The notes: generated by a model not told the origin, from the sequence alone. A stretch of 64,000 nucleotides of DNA from Rallus limicola (GCA_022605955.1 JAKCOZ010000007.1:10979501-11043500); one strand, 5' to 3'; shown: positions 1 through 12,527, counted from the stretch's first letter. A program made the numbers and translations.

Positions 1-2638
1 TGAAGTAGTTCGCATGCAGAAGAGATGATGACAGAGAGGCTTTCATTTCACCTAACCTCAGCCAACAGCTAATTCTCTCTACAGATAATTTACCGACCTC
101 ACATAGCCAACGACGCTTTGGATGTGACGGCACTCTGGAAGTACCTGCTTCAAGCCATTAATTATCAAAGGAGCCCACACACTTGTCTCAAACATCAGAA
201 GCACCATCTAGGTGACTGAAGCCTGGCAAGATTAATAAGAGGCTCAGAATTCCCCTTCTACGAGCTTTTACACACACAAGCTGTACACGTTGGAACTAAG
301 AGCTTTCAGTGGGCAAGCGCAACAGGGCAAAGGAAAACGCAGCATGCCTCATGCACAGTCTAATTCATCTAATCCTTCTGAGGATATCAGAACTGATTAT
401 TATTTAAAACAGGAGACAATTCTGTCATCAACAGCTTTTCTGCCAGAATATGTATCAAAATTCTTACATCACCTCAGAAACAATGAACTGTCAGGTGGAA
501 CTAAAGTTTTCACTACTCTGTACATATTTGCAGCTCCAGATACTATATTTTATACTGTATCTTTTAAACATTGACTATTAAAACCGATTGATCTTTTGAT
601 GGTCCAGCTTGCATGTGAATAACCTGGCCTGAGCTGTCCATGGGCTTTACTTATAATTATGCCAAACAGCAATGATACTACGCCATACAATACCTATGCC
701 AACAGAACAGTCAGCTCGTACTTAATTCACATGAGAACTACTGAAACCTCCTGAAAAGGAAGAAAATTCAAAGTATCCATTAGCAATCCGGGTTATGAGA
801 AATCTGCCCAAGGTTTCTCTGTAGCTATTGCCCATTTGCTTCCCTCAACTGCTAATCAAAGAGTATGTGAGGTAGGTGACAATTTGCTGACCAGCAAATC
901 CAGTGAATTCTGCTGTATCTGGGTAAGAATGCACAAAAGTCAAAATATCTGACCTTCATTCCTGTTCCTGCTTTGACTTTCTCCTCCCTTCCATCCCAGC
1001 TAAATGAGGCTTTCTACCCAAAGCACTCACAAACTGATCAGAACTATTACTTAGTCCCAAGAGAAAAAAGGGAAAAACAATCTCATTTATTTAAAATTAT
1101 TTTATTTCACAGAAAATATAAGATATTATATAGGGATTATATGATTTCTATATTTTCTTAAATGGAAAATAAAAGAGATCATGTAATTTTCCAACATATG
1201 TCTATAATGCAAACATGAACAAGACAGTCAGCTTTTTGTTTGCTTGACAGTTTCCAAAGTCTAGCACCAAAAATTAAATCAGTCCTTATTAAAAAGTTGA
1301 ATTACACCCAGTTTCTGCCACCTAAAGACATTTCAAGTCCTGACACCCTTCATTCTGTCCACTCCTATGTCTGTGGCTGAGCTGTGGTCCTCTGGGCTGG
1401 CAAGGAACATTCAGCAGATGTGTAGAAGAACGGAAACTTGCTCTTCCCTCGCCAGTAATCTGATTTAGCCAGACCAAAGGAAACACTCATGGAAAAAGCA
1501 TTCTGCTAGCTTTCTGCTAAGGCAAAAATAAAACTCGACAGATTGAATCCACTGTGCAGTTTAACACTCTGCTTTGCTTTGCTCCCAAGTAGCTACTAAC
1601 CTCAAGGCCATGAAATGCTTAAGGTTCACGGCCGCTCAAAAAAGCACATTACTGAGTAACAAGCTCACATTGCCATTAATGAATGTGAATATGAGAGTGC
1701 ACTGAACCTGATGTTAAAAAAAAAAAACCAGAAGTACTATGATTTGCTATTGCATCATCCTGTCCTTTTCAGGGCACTTACCTTAAATGACAGAAGAGAA
1801 GGGTAAGCCTGTTGGAGGTTTTTAAGTGCAAGACTGATAAAAGGGCTAAGCACTCCCCAGCAAACACTTTCTGCACTAGAAAAGGGGTCTTGATTGTCCT
1901 TATACAAAGAAGAAGAACTTGGATTAATCAGAAAGCTTCTGTTAATTATTTTAAAAAGAAGCTGTAATAGTTGGAAGGAAATGAGGAATGGAAGGTAGTG
2001 AGGAATAGGGAAAATTACATTAATCAACTCCAGCATAAACCCAAGTTTAGAAATGCTTCTGCTGGTTTGTTGGGGTTTTTTTAAATAGCTGATGCCTCCT
2101 TGAAAGCCACCTGCTTTCCTTCCCTGCATTAATAATGGTTTCTGGCAGAGATAGAAACAAGAATACAGGCAGCTGACATGTGCACACGTACCCTTTGACA
2201 TGGGTGGCAGACCTAAGATGTGCTTTTACTCTGTGTTCCTGAATCTGTATCTCCATCCAGGGGACCCAGCACAGTGTCAAGCCTGTACGGGTCAGCTGTG
2301 TTAGAGGGAAGAGGAAAGATGAGAGGATTACGGTAAAGGTGGGGGAAAAGTATAAATGGTAAGAAAGGCAAGAGTAAGGAAAGAAAAGTAATTGAGAAAA
2401 ACAAGAGAGAAAAAAAAAATAAAGCAAATGAACCAAAAAACGAACTCCAGAGAAGCCAGGCAGCTGTTCTGGAGCAGTAGAGCAGTGCGAACCCACCCGT
2501 GGGTCAAAACCACTCACAGGAACCAGGGACTGCACTGCTAAACATGAGATGAACGGTACCATCTGGCTCACATCCACACAGCTTGGAAATAACTCCCTTA
2601 TCACAAACAGGTCACATCCATACTTCACAGCACTTCAT
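1..2638. other. non-coding stretch, no gene seen
   Basis: AT-rich unique sequence with only short chance reading frames. A minus-strand frame at 1755-2201 ends beside a GGTAAG donor-like site near 1783-1788, but it has no credible acceptor and no recognisable protein. If the EPT1-like gene whose first exon lies at 12,960-13,016 is real, this stretch is probably part of its first intron, or lies beyond it if exon 2 was missed. Confidence 0.5.
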
Positions 2639-3498
2639 GAATCACAGAATCACAGAATCTTAGGGGTTGGAAGGGACCTCAAGAGATCATCGGGTCCAAC
2701 CCCCCTGCCAAAGCAGGCTCCCTATCTCATATTGCACAGATAGGCATCCAGACGAGACTTGAATATCTCCAGAGAAGGAGACTCCACCACCTCCCTGGGC
2801 AGCCTATTCCACTGCTCCATCACCCTCACTGTGAAAAAGTTCATCCGCATGTTGGTGTGGAACTTCCTATGCTCCAGCTTACAGCCATTGCCCCTAGTCC
2901 TGTCCCCACAGACCACTGAAAAGGGGCTGGACAATTCCCCCTGCATCCCAAGTCTAAGATATTTATAAACATTAATCAGATCCCCTCTCAGTCTTCTTTT
3001 CTCAAGGCTGAACAGACCCAGCTCACTCAGCCTTTCCTCATAGGGGAGATGTTCCAGGGCCCTAATCATCTTCGTAGCCCTTCTCTGGACTCTCTCCAGA
3101 AGGTCCCTGTCTTTTTTATACCAGGGAGCCCAGAACTGGACACAATACTCCAGGTGGGGCCTGACCAACGCAGAGTAGAGGGGGAGGATCACTTCCTTCG
3201 ACCTGCTGGCCACACTCCTCCTGATGCACCCCAGGATCCCATTGGCTCTCTTAGCCACCAGGGCACACTGCTGGCTCATGGCCAACCTGTCATCCACCAG
3301 GACCCCCAGGTCCTTCTCCACAGAGCTCTTCTCCAGCAGGTCATCCCCCAGCCTGTACTGATAAAGTCGGTTGTTCCTCCCCAGGTGCAAGACTTTACAC
3401 TTGCTCTTGTTGAACTTCATTAGATTTCTCCCAGCCCAGCTCTCCAGCCTGTCCAGGTCTCACTGGATGGCAGCGCAGTGTTCCTGCGTGTCAGCCAC
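2639..3498 (-). mobile_element. CR1 LINE, 3' fragment with open ORF2 end
   Basis: The 3' end faces low coordinates and starts with two copies of the CR1 tail motif (AATCACAG), followed by the conserved 3' UTR. Reading leftwards on the minus strand, 2722-3420 is an uninterrupted 232-codon frame. It encodes the C-terminal part of CR1 ORF2, with motifs such as [16 protein letters not shown] and [20 protein letters not shown]. This is the thumb and C-terminal region of the reverse transcriptase. The endonuclease and catalytic palm motifs are absent, so the copy is 5'-truncated, as most CR1 insertions are. The frame is free of stops over about 700 nt and very close in sequence to the longer copy at 19.3-22.4 kb. 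This suggests a relatively young insertion from the same subfamily. It is not a host gene. Confidence 0.93.
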
Positions 3499-4290
3499 AA
3501 AAGGGGTTTGTGGGTCTCAAAATCTGGCCCTGCACGGCAAATACATTATTAACATTCAGTATGTTTCAGTTTAAAGTACCTAAAACAATCTGGAGGCTAT
3601 ACTGTAACCCAGCAATCCAGCATCTTCAGAGCATGGAAGTGAGAGTTGTGTGTTGTGCTTGCTCAGAGACCCAAATGCCCATGTTAAGAGAGAGCTGAAG
3701 GATGGTGAAAGCCAAAAAATGGTGCATAATTCCTCCAGAATGGACCACTTCCAAAACAAAGCCTAGCTATTGTGTTGCAGAGATCTTTTGGGAAAGAAGA
3801 ACCAGAGAGTGAGGTAATCATTAACCAGAGCAGTCAGCTGGATCTTCCCTGGGCTCCCTGGCGCTCTCCAGCCATGCGCTGTGGAGGTATCCCAAGGATA
3901 AAATTTTGGAATGAAAAGAAGAATATAAAGCATGTCCACACAGACTTTAGAGTCAGGAAAGAAAGCAAGTTGTAAGAAATGTAGCAGCATTAACTGCTGG
4001 GAAAGAGTTTGTTTAGCTCAAGCTGGTCCTTATGCCAACAGACTATTCCTTTCCTGTATTTAAATGATCTTATTTCAGGTAGTACAGTGCTGTGCTGTAC
4101 AGTCATGCACATTCAGAGATGCAGAGTAAAACTAACGTGAACTGCTTGCATTTGAATTGTTGGCATCAAAATCACTCTGTAGGTTTTAGTTTCATATTAG
4201 TTGCAACAAATTTGCAACACTTCACATTCCAGAAGTCATCTAATTCATCTGCTCATTAAAAGTTGCTAGAACTTCATGAATCAGGACAGG

Positions 4291-4371
4291 CTTTATTATC
4301 CCCATTGCATACGTTGGAAGACTGGGGCACAGATGGGCTGTGACTCACCCTAAGAGTGTCTAGCAAAGGAT
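4291..4371 (+). mobile_element. MIR-like core-SINE relic
   Basis: The stretch TTATTATCCCCATT, then a diverged ACTGGGGCACAGA and a tail resembling AAGAGTGTCTAGCA, follows the order of the MIR core (TTATCCCCATTTTACAGATGAGGAAACTGAGGCACAGAG, then the CCAAGGTCACACAGCTAG block). The match is by eye and quite diverged, as expected for an ancient amniote SINE. A RepeatMasker alignment would settle it. Confidence 0.5.
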
Positions 4372-6072
4372 ACAGCCACAGTATTGGTAGATAATTTAAG
4401 CTTCTGGGTGCTGAGGGCAGCAGTTGGGTCCCCTCCCTGGTCCCTAGGAGCTTGTGGCTGAGCCTCTGCCAGTGGGATAATAATTTCCCCCGTACTTTAT
4501 GGGCTAGGATGCTGTCAACCTTCTTTGCTTCCAGGGCTCATGTTCAGCTTCCTGCCTAGCACAATCCTATTTGCCAGGAGTAAAGGGCTACTGGATCACA
4601 GATCCACTGGCTATCTATGCTTGGAGTGTGGGACCTATGAGAGCCATAGCACAGTGGAGAGAGTACATTTTGGAGCAAGAAATCATAATGTGCTGGCCCC
4701 AACAGTGAAGTTCTTGCTCACTATATGAGACTAGATAGACCTGATTCTTTATTGACACAACTGTAAGCACTCAGACCAGCGAGAGGGAGACAGGGGATAA
4801 CACTGGAAGACAGCGATCGTTTTTCAATCAACAGCAATTATGTTAAGGATGCTGCTTAATTTGTCTTCAGGAAAAGGCTCTGTTCATGTACATGTTGAGA
4901 CACTTAACAATGAAGCCAAAATGATGGAAAAGAACTCAGAAACACAATTAAATATTGAGCAAGGGGTAACAGAAGGCAGATGCACAGTTGTTGCTGTAAA
5001 GAGACAAAGCTAGAGGATGACCCAGACTGGCAAAAATACTTCTGCTAAAAAACAAGACCTGCACACTCTCAAGGAACTGCACAAAAAGATTTATAATCCT
5101 CCTTATTCAAAGAAGCCCTAACATGGTGAGGAAGTTCATTTCTATGGGTTTTTTTTGTGTAGACTGGTCTTCTACACATGGAAAAGGAAAAGACAGCAGG
5201 ACTTTGAGCCACATCTCTTTGTGTGCATGTACAAATGTGTGTGCTTTTGGAGATGCCAACAGCCCTTTAAAGATCAAATGGTAGACCAAACTCCCACACA
5301 GATGGACCTCTGTCAACGTGTGTACCTAAAACTCTGGGCAACCCAGAGGAAATGCTGTAGGCCCCAAAGGGCAGACAGATTGAAAGTGGGTTGCAGTTTT
5401 CATAAGGGATGCTAAACAGGATTCTGTACCACGTCCACTGAACAGTTGCATGATCTAGTATCCTGATGTGTAAGAGAGGAGATACTTCATAGAAAGATTC
5501 AAAACCCAAACTCCTACCTCTACAAAACAACACTTTTAAGAATGGTTCCCCTAGATTTATAACAAATAATCCACATCCAAATCACAGGTACATCCTTGCA
5601 ATTAGTCTTCTATTAAAACACAGATGAATAAACAGAAGCAAATACATATGAATCCATAAAAATGTATATATGCTTATCCTACACCCAGTAAGCATTTCAG
5701 AACACGAACATCTCTTGATAAAGCAATAAAATTGCAATTACGTGGTTGGCATGTGCACTTTTATGAGACTCAACAAGGCATACAACTCTCTACATCCAGC
5801 ATATTTGTCCTGAGTCTAATGTACCTTTGTACATTCATGGGTCTTATGTGGCACTCAAAAATACACACAATTACACCATCATTGGGAAAAAAGTCCCGCG
5901 GCAAGTCATATCAAATGCAACATCTCTATGATGTGATTTCATTATGTTGTTGGTGTATTAGCATATGATATATGGAAGGAAAATAAAGATTCCAGAGCTC
6001 TCAAAATGCTACGTTAAGTCAGCCACACAGGATGAGGAATAAGAAATGGCGCGACATGAAAGTGGTCTTTCA

Positions 6073-6086
6073 GAATGACGTCATTC
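6073..6086. promoter_or_regulatory. perfect 14-bp palindrome with full CRE (TGACGTCA)
   Basis: GAATGACGTCATTC is an exact palindrome holding the full consensus CREB/ATF site TGACGTCA at 6076-6083. It lies in AT-rich sequence far from any CpG island. The central CpG usually decays quickly in such DNA. The site match is direct; any binding or enhancer role is inference. Confidence 0.35.
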
Positions 6087-6458
6087 ATTTGGCCCACATC
6101 TCTCTACACTGCACATAGTGACAGAAAATGTGAAGGTAATGAGTGATTTGGTTTATTTCACGTTTTTCAACAACTTTTAATTATACCCCAAGTCTTCCAA
6201 TCCATCAAGGTAATATGGAAAAGACTGCCAGATTTTATCTGTAGAACAGTCGCTGTTGACTCACCATTTATGGAAGGTGGAAGATGCTAGTTTTCACTGC
6301 CTCAAATGTTCAAGGGCTTTATTAAACTGAAGTAGTTTTAAAAAAAACTAACTACAGCAGATAAAAATGATAACTGTTTTCAAATAATATTTGGAATTAA
6401 AATTTCGGAAAGAAATAAAAATACCATCTTCAAGAAGTCTGTATAATATACCAGTTTA

Positions 6459-6513
6459 GAGTTGGACTCGGTAATCTTAAGGGTCTTTTCCAACCTAAAT
6501 GATTCTATGATTC
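6459..6513 (+). mobile_element. CR1 LINE, short 3' tail
   Basis: A fragment of about 55 bp has the plus-strand CR1 3' end (GTTGGACTCGGTAATCTTAA, then TTCCAACCTAAATGATTCTATGATTC), including two tail units. Its tail meets the tail of the oppositely oriented CR1 that begins about 16 bp later. Confidence 0.85.
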
Positions 6514-6528
6514 AAATTGCCCATGCAC

Positions 6529-7062
6529 AATCATTGAATAATTTGGGTTGGAAGGGATCTTTAAAGGCCATCTAGTCCAACCCCCTGCAAGGAACAGGGA
6601 CATCTTCAACTAGGTGAGGTTGCTCAAAGTCCTGTCCAGTGCAACCTTGAATGCTTCCAAGGAGGGGGCATCCACAACTTATTTGAGAAACCTGTTCCAG
6701 TGCCTCACTACCCTCAGAGTGAAGAATTTTTTTCCTAAATCTACCCTCTTTAGTTTAAACCCATGACCCCTTGACCTATCACTACTTGCCCTTTTAAACA
6801 GGTCCTCTCCAAATTTCCTGCAGGGCCCCTTGTAGGTATTGGAAGGCTGCCATAAACTCTCCCAGAGCCTTCTCCCAGCTGAACAAGCCCAATTCTCTCA
6901 GCCTGTCTTCACAGGTGAGGTGCTCCGGACCTCAGATCATTTTTGTGGTCCTCCTCTGGACTTGGTCTAACAGCTCCATGTCTTGTACTGGGGACCACAG
7001 AGCTGGAGGAAGTACTCCAGGTGAGGTCTCACAAGAGGAGTAGAGGGGCAGGATCACCTACA
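6529..7062 (-). mobile_element. CR1 LINE, 3' fragment
   Basis: The fragment begins with a degraded tail and GGGTTGGAAGGGATCTTTAAA, then runs through the CR1 3' UTR and the last part of ORF2 in antisense. Recognisable blocks include the stretch around CAGCCTGTTCCAGTG-like sequence and the CTCCAGGTGAGGTCTCACAAGAGGAGTAG region. No open frame remains. It is older than the copy at 2.6-3.5 kb. Confidence 0.88.
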
Positions 7063-7384
7063 GAAGAATATGCAAATGAAAGTCTCCTGACCTGTGTAAA
7101 ATACTCATGCTACTGGAGCTGAAAGCAAAACTCCTATTCAGCTGATGTGAGCAAAATCCACTGTTTCTAAATCTCATAGATACACAGGTAGCCTTGGAAA
7201 TGCATAAACACTTAACAGAAATACAGTCTTGGTCTTTTCTGCACTGGAAAGATCCTGAACTTCCAGAAAGTAATTGACTAGATTTCACTCAACACACTTT
7301 TGTTCATTTGGTATAAGTCAGTATGAGAGAAATGATCCAGCCCAGAAACTTGATCATCATTATGGCTATCTTGCTTCTCCAACA

Positions 7385-8150
7385 TACCAAAATGAGGGCT
7401 GGGATGTAACTTGAGAGGTCTTCTAGTCCACCTAATGCAGGATCACGTTTAGCAGATGTTCTGGAAGCAGATCGAGTTACCATGGGCTACTGAGCCACTG
7501 GTTTTCTATTGCTTGTGATAAATGACCAATGTTGGCTGATTAAAATAGAACATGTTATCCAAAACTTTGCTAAGGAAGGAGTAAGGAACCCTTAATTAGC
7601 ACTCAACACTAGAGAAATTGAACCATTTCTCAAGACTGATAAAAAGATTGCACAATCCTTCCTATACCTGTTCCAGCACTTAGCTACCCTTATCACACAA
7701 GGCCTTAAGTTTCTCTTCACACGACCAAAACTTGGGCATTGTCTTTCTCTAAAAGCACATGAAGACTAACTGGCTGCTACGCTCTTGTTCCCACAGTACT
7801 CAGCCTGTTTCTCAGAGTTCATCTTTTCTAAGCCTCTTAATATTCCTAATGCCATTTTGTGGAGCGTAAATCAAGTGCCAAAGAAAGCAGGACATGTTAT
7901 TCTAGTTGATACCTGATCAGTACATCAGCTACAGCAGTATGTGCAACCCTTTGACATACCTATGACATTTCACGCTTAAGAACTTTATTCTCTCTTTATT
8001 ACAACAGCCACAACACTGCTGACACACTGATCCCCAGGTATCTTTTTTGCAGTCGGTTGCCTCTTATTTTATGTTTGACATGTTGATTTTCTTTCCCCTA
8101 AGCATTGTACCTTGTTTACTGAGTTTCCTCGTATTGATTTCTGGCCATTA
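7385..8150 (-). mobile_element. ancient, heavily diverged CR1 fragment
   Basis: Ordered but degraded CR1 landmarks run in antisense. First comes GGGCTGGGATGTAACTTGAGAGGTCTTCTAGTCC (3' end). Further along are CTGTTCCAGCACTTAGCTACCC, a degraded 'hundred-percent CR1' TTCTAGTTGATACCTGATCAGT block, and GATCCCCAGGTATCTTTTT. The order matches the younger copies nearby. Boundaries are approximate. Confidence 0.6.
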
Positions 8151-8503
8151 TATCCCTTTTTCAAGAACATTTTAAACCATAAGCCTATCCATCAAAGTGC
8201 TTTAGTGTCACATGAAAATTTTACAAGAATAATCTGCCTTCTGTTAATTAATCAAAGTATTGAACAGCAACAGAGCCAACGCAGAGGGATAGCTCTGTAG
8301 GCAAGATTCCATTTGACAGAACCTCCTACTTCAACAAATAACTTAAAATTACTCTTTAGAGTAATGCATTTCCATTTTACGCTGATTTCAACTTACTTAC
8401 CTCTGCCTACTTATGAGAATGTAGGACAGCATCAGAAGCCTCGCTGAAATGAAATCACATATGCCTCATTTACTGGCCTGCCCTTCTGTGCACAGGGAGT
8501 TAC

Positions 8504-9104
8504 CCTCTTGTCCTGGTTTCGGCTAGGATGGAGTTATTTGGATAGAATGCAGTGTTTGGGAGTTAGGATGAAAGCAGTGCTGATAGCACCCTGATGTTTC
8601 TAGTTGTTGCCAAGCAATCAAGGACTTTTTCAGTTGTTCATATTTCCCTACTAACGAGAAAGGAGGGGACACAGCCAGGACAGGTGACCTGAACTGGCCA
8701 AAGAGGGTATTCCATGCCAATTACATCATGCTCAGTATAAAGGGGGGCTGGTGGGAGGAGGAGCAGGTGGCTCCAGGATGTGTGGTTTTTGGGGACAGTC
8801 TGTTTTTGGACGGCTCTGGGCTGCACGGCCTGAGTTGTATGGTTCAGTGAGAAATTGCATTGTGTATCACCGGTTTCATATATTTTTTGCTATCAGGTCC
8901 TGTTATCATTGTTATATCTATTTTTCTGCTATTCTAGTAAACTATCCTTATTCCAACCCATGGGGTTTTGGTTTCTTGGTTTTGGGGTTTTTTTCCTTTC
9001 CCTTTCCTTTCTCTCTCCTCCCTAACTTCCCCCCCACCTCCTTTTAAAGAGCAAGCGACTGCGTGGTGCTCGGCTCTCAGCTGGGGCAAAACCACAACAC
9101 CTCT
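8504..9104 (+). mobile_element. endogenous retrovirus solo LTR with 5-bp target-site duplication
   Basis: The LTR runs from 8509 (TGTCCTGGTTTC) to 9099 (AAACCACAACA), with matching inverted ends TGT...ACA. It is flanked on both sides by the identical 5-bp sequence CCTCT (8504-8508 and 9100-9104). A TATA box (TATAAA, 8736-8741) sits at a suitable place for a U3 promoter and sets plus orientation. A pyrimidine-rich tract lies at about 8990-9050. The start resembles a common bird LTR family that begins TGTCCTGGTTTCAGC, probably ERVL-type given the 5-bp duplication. The family name is from memory and needs a repeat-library check. No internal retroviral genes remain, so this is the product of LTR-LTR recombination. 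It could still carry promoter activity. Confidence 0.88.
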
Positions 9105-9156
9105 AAAACCAGCTCTGAAGACAGAAAAAGTGTGGAGGTACCAAAATGAAAATGTG

Positions 9157-9215
9157 GAATCACAGAATTGTAGGAGTTGGAAGGGACCTCAAGAGATCAT
9201 TGAGTCCAACCCCCA
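9157..9215 (-). mobile_element. CR1 LINE, 60-bp 3' tail
   Basis: GAATCACAGAATTGTAGGAG is followed by TTGGAAGGGACCTCAAGAGA. This is the near-consensus CR1 3' terminus in antisense and stops after the GTCCAACCCCC block. It is severely 5'-truncated. Confidence 0.88.
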
Positions 9216-12200
9216 AATCTTAGACCTTAATTTTTAATGTTATCACTGACTTTTTTGAGATCATGTTTTCCACGGCCTGTTCTATAGTTTGTCCTTACTC
9301 TCAAAGAGGATAACGTTTCAAAGTTCTCTGGCTTGGAAAAACTCAGCACACAGGCACTGTAGAAAAGCTGATTCAATGCAGACTTGCAAGGGAAATCCTA
9401 AAAGCACAGTGACAAGAAAAGGCAATGGCAACATGAGCTCATCACCATTATTGCACCGGGTGAGAGGAGGATGAAAATAATGAACCAAATTCTGCTTTTG
9501 TACTTATCACCAGGCTTCCTCTGAGCTGCATGTTTACCACAGAAACCCAAACAGGTGAAAAAAAAGGCAGCTGTGCACTTTCCATGGGTGCTCCTCTAGA
9601 ACTGCAAAATGCTGACAACTGAGACATGAAATCAGGAATGACACGACTCATGCCCTAAAACTGTATTTTGGCTGTGTCACTCTGGACCTTAGGAAACAGC
9701 AAGAAATCCAAGTACCAGAAGCTTCTTCTGCTCTATGGTTGCAGCAAATCCTCCTGGCATGACACAGTCCTGAAATCACTACCTGCTCCACAGGCAAGAT
9801 GTAGAATTATCACAGCAGCAATACCCAGGGTTGTGTCTGAACTGTCTCATGGACACATCCCCCTCTGTTCTCAGGGAGTTTTCTAGCAGAAAAAGTAAAA
9901 CTGAATCTCTGAGTCCCCAGTAATGTGCAAACCAAACAGAAACAGATTCATAAAGTGAGACAAGTAACCCTAAGGAAGATCCAGTGCTCATGCTGTTAGG
10001 GTTTCAAGAGGTTTTATGCTGGACTGGTTCCAGTACGATACCATGGGCTGAATGTATTTGCTGTACCTCTGCATTTCTCGTATATCTGGTTTAGGTTCAT
10101 TAAAAAGGAATGCATTTTGTGTGCTCTGGGTTCGGTCGTGTTATAAACCAAAACTTGGTAATTAGACTTGCTTCAAAAGCATAACATGCATGTGTGCACC
10201 TGGGGATGCTAAAGGGTGCAGAAGACTTTGCATTCATTAGGCCTGCTGTTCCCTCTGCACAGAGCTGCACCAGTTCTGTTGCCAAGGCCCTCCTACAACT
10301 GTGAACAGGAAAGTGGCTGAGACACACAATTGCAGCATTCATGGCAGAGAAATGAGTTCAGCTCTGTGAAAATTTTGAAAACTGAGCAGGTTTGGTTTTG
10401 TTGGTTGGTTGATTGATTGTTTTTTTTCCCAGGCGAAATTTACCATTATGAAATGGAGTTGATTGCACAAATTATTCTTTTAAGCTCGTTACAATCAGCT
10501 CCTGGCTTCCTGGGGATAAATTGTGCACAGTACAGAGCACATTTAGCTGCTAATACTAGTGCAAATATAATGCTGCAATGTGATACACAACAGAGAGGTG
10601 GGTGCCCCTACCTAGTTTCCTAGGCACACTTCAGGTAGGGAAGGAATACAATGTTTTAGCTCAGCATCAAATGTGTGCTAATGAATCGTTCCAGAGATTA
10701 TCTGGGTTTTCACAGGGCCAACTCCTGTATCCCTCCATTGAACTCTAGACCTGGGTCCACAAGGAAACATGCTATAGAGATATCCAGGTGATTGTAGAAA
10801 GAGGTAACTTGTGGCTGCTAGGCACAGTAATGGGTGTTTCGCACCAGTCCTGTTGACTAGACAGCAAGCCTAGTGAAGCCCCAGGCTGAACAGGAGAACA
10901 GAGGAGACGGCACCCAGAGGGCAATAAGAGCACATCTCAGACCTGGGAAATGGTGAAAACAAAGCTGTGGTTGTGGCAGAAGCCCTGGGTGTAGGAGGGT
11001 GAGGTGAGGAGGAGATGGTTACATTGATTAGTGTCTCCTTGCTGCACCACATTTCTGGAGGACTTTAAGAGCTTCAGGAATGTGCAGAGCTGCCATCACT
11101 TGCCTTGTCCTTCTGCAACCTGGAGGAACAGGAAGATGGTGCAGATACCCCACCAGCTTAGCAGCACCGACCTCATGCAGCTGTATTTTGCTGGGTGTAA
11201 CCTCTGCCATTTGGATAGATTTACTTCTTTCTCCCCAGGATGTCCCAGTCCCAAGTCACCTCTTATAACAGAAAACTGACCATTTGATTTCATCTTTCTA
11301 AAACCCACACTCAGCATAGTTCTCCAGAACACAGCTTATCAGACACTTCTCCTGTGTGCTGGCTGATTTCTATAGTTAAGAAAACTACAGAACACATTTT
11401 CTGGCCTTTGCAATGCTCCCGAGAAACCAAAGTGATTTTTATATACTCAAGTGAAACATTCTGATATGGGGTTCTATCTTTTGGTAATCCTTTGCCCTGT
11501 AATTCATAAGTAGTACACAATGATAACAAGTTTTAAAAAACATCTTATTTTGATTCTTCCCCATCAGCACTTGTTTGCAGCTACTTTCATTCAAGTGATA
11601 AGGAGGAATACAAGCATTCTTTGTATTTGCACTACAAACACAAATATTTTAGACAAGGTACTTAAATAATATCTGTTTATGCTAAAAATAGCTCTTTATT
11701 TTTCCCCTGGTGATCTCAGTCAAGACTGCAGCTCCACTGTTCAAGCACGGGCCTGTGCAACATGCAGCCCGTGGCCAGATGCAGCTTGCAGCATGGTTTA
11801 TCCCGCTCACACCAGAGACACACAAACAGGTTGGTACATTTTAATCAGTCGCTAGTAAGCGACCTGGAGAAGGCTCTTGAAACCACAGTTACTCCACCAT
11901 CATACAGCCTGCGGTGAGCAAGCAGAACTGCTCGCCCAGTGAAGCAAAGGGCTTGGTAAGAGCTGGGAGAAGACAAGTGCCCTGGTTGAAAGCCAGGCTG
12001 TAAAAGCAAGAAGGCAAGAAGTATGGGAAGCACAGGGTTAGGGCTGCTTTGGGAAACTGAACACGAAGTAAAAGGTTGGGTGATATGCTGATGGAAGCTG
12101 CTGTGCCATCCATGCTTTTAACAGGGAGCAGGCTGAGGGGCTGTGAACAGGGTGGCACAGCCCATCTTAGATATCTGTGCCTCAACTAAAGCAAATTTGG

Positions 12201-12527
12201 GTAATTCCTTGCAATACACCTGCAATGTCCTGGGAACAAACCCCAGGTATCTCATAAGTCTGCAACATAACATTGGTAAATCAAAATTCCCAACATCCAC
12301 CCCCTCATTTGAATCCTGCAGGCTAGTTATTTGCAAACATGAGGTTTAGTTCAAATTATTTAAAGTGGTTTTTTTTTTTTCCCGTCTTTCTCGTTTATTT
12401 CTCAAAGCCAAAGCATTCCTGTGTATGAAAAACTTGCACAGAGCCAGCCAAGCAGCATCAATGCATGCTTTCTAACCAAAACACAGCATTATTCCTAACC
12501 AGCGCTTCTTTAAAACGTGCAGGGCTT
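9216..12527. other. non-coding stretch downstream of the EPT1-like first exon
   Basis: If the minus-strand gene starting at 13,016 is real, this is part of its first intron. I looked in antisense for the family's next exon, expected to encode a segment like NPLSLYVMHPFWN, and for the CDP-alcohol phosphotransferase motif DG(x2)AR(x8)G(x3)D(x3)D. I found neither here nor at 1-9216. Confidence 0.45.

Larger units (their letters stand above)
3499..6458. other. non-coding stretch
   Basis: No gene is seen. It contains a MIR-like SINE relic at 4291-4371 and an isolated palindromic CRE-type site at 6073-6086, listed separately. The rest is AT-rich unique sequence. Confidence 0.5.

Noticed and set aside
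1755..2201. 148-codon minus frame ending at a GGTAAG donor-like site, considered as EPT1-like exon 2
   Set aside because: Hydrophobic, but lacks the family's NPLSLY/MHPFW and catalytic motifs, and has no proper acceptor.
2722..3420. 232-codon frame as a host gene
   Set aside because: It is the C-terminal part of CR1 ORF2 inside a CR1 copy with the usual 3' tail.
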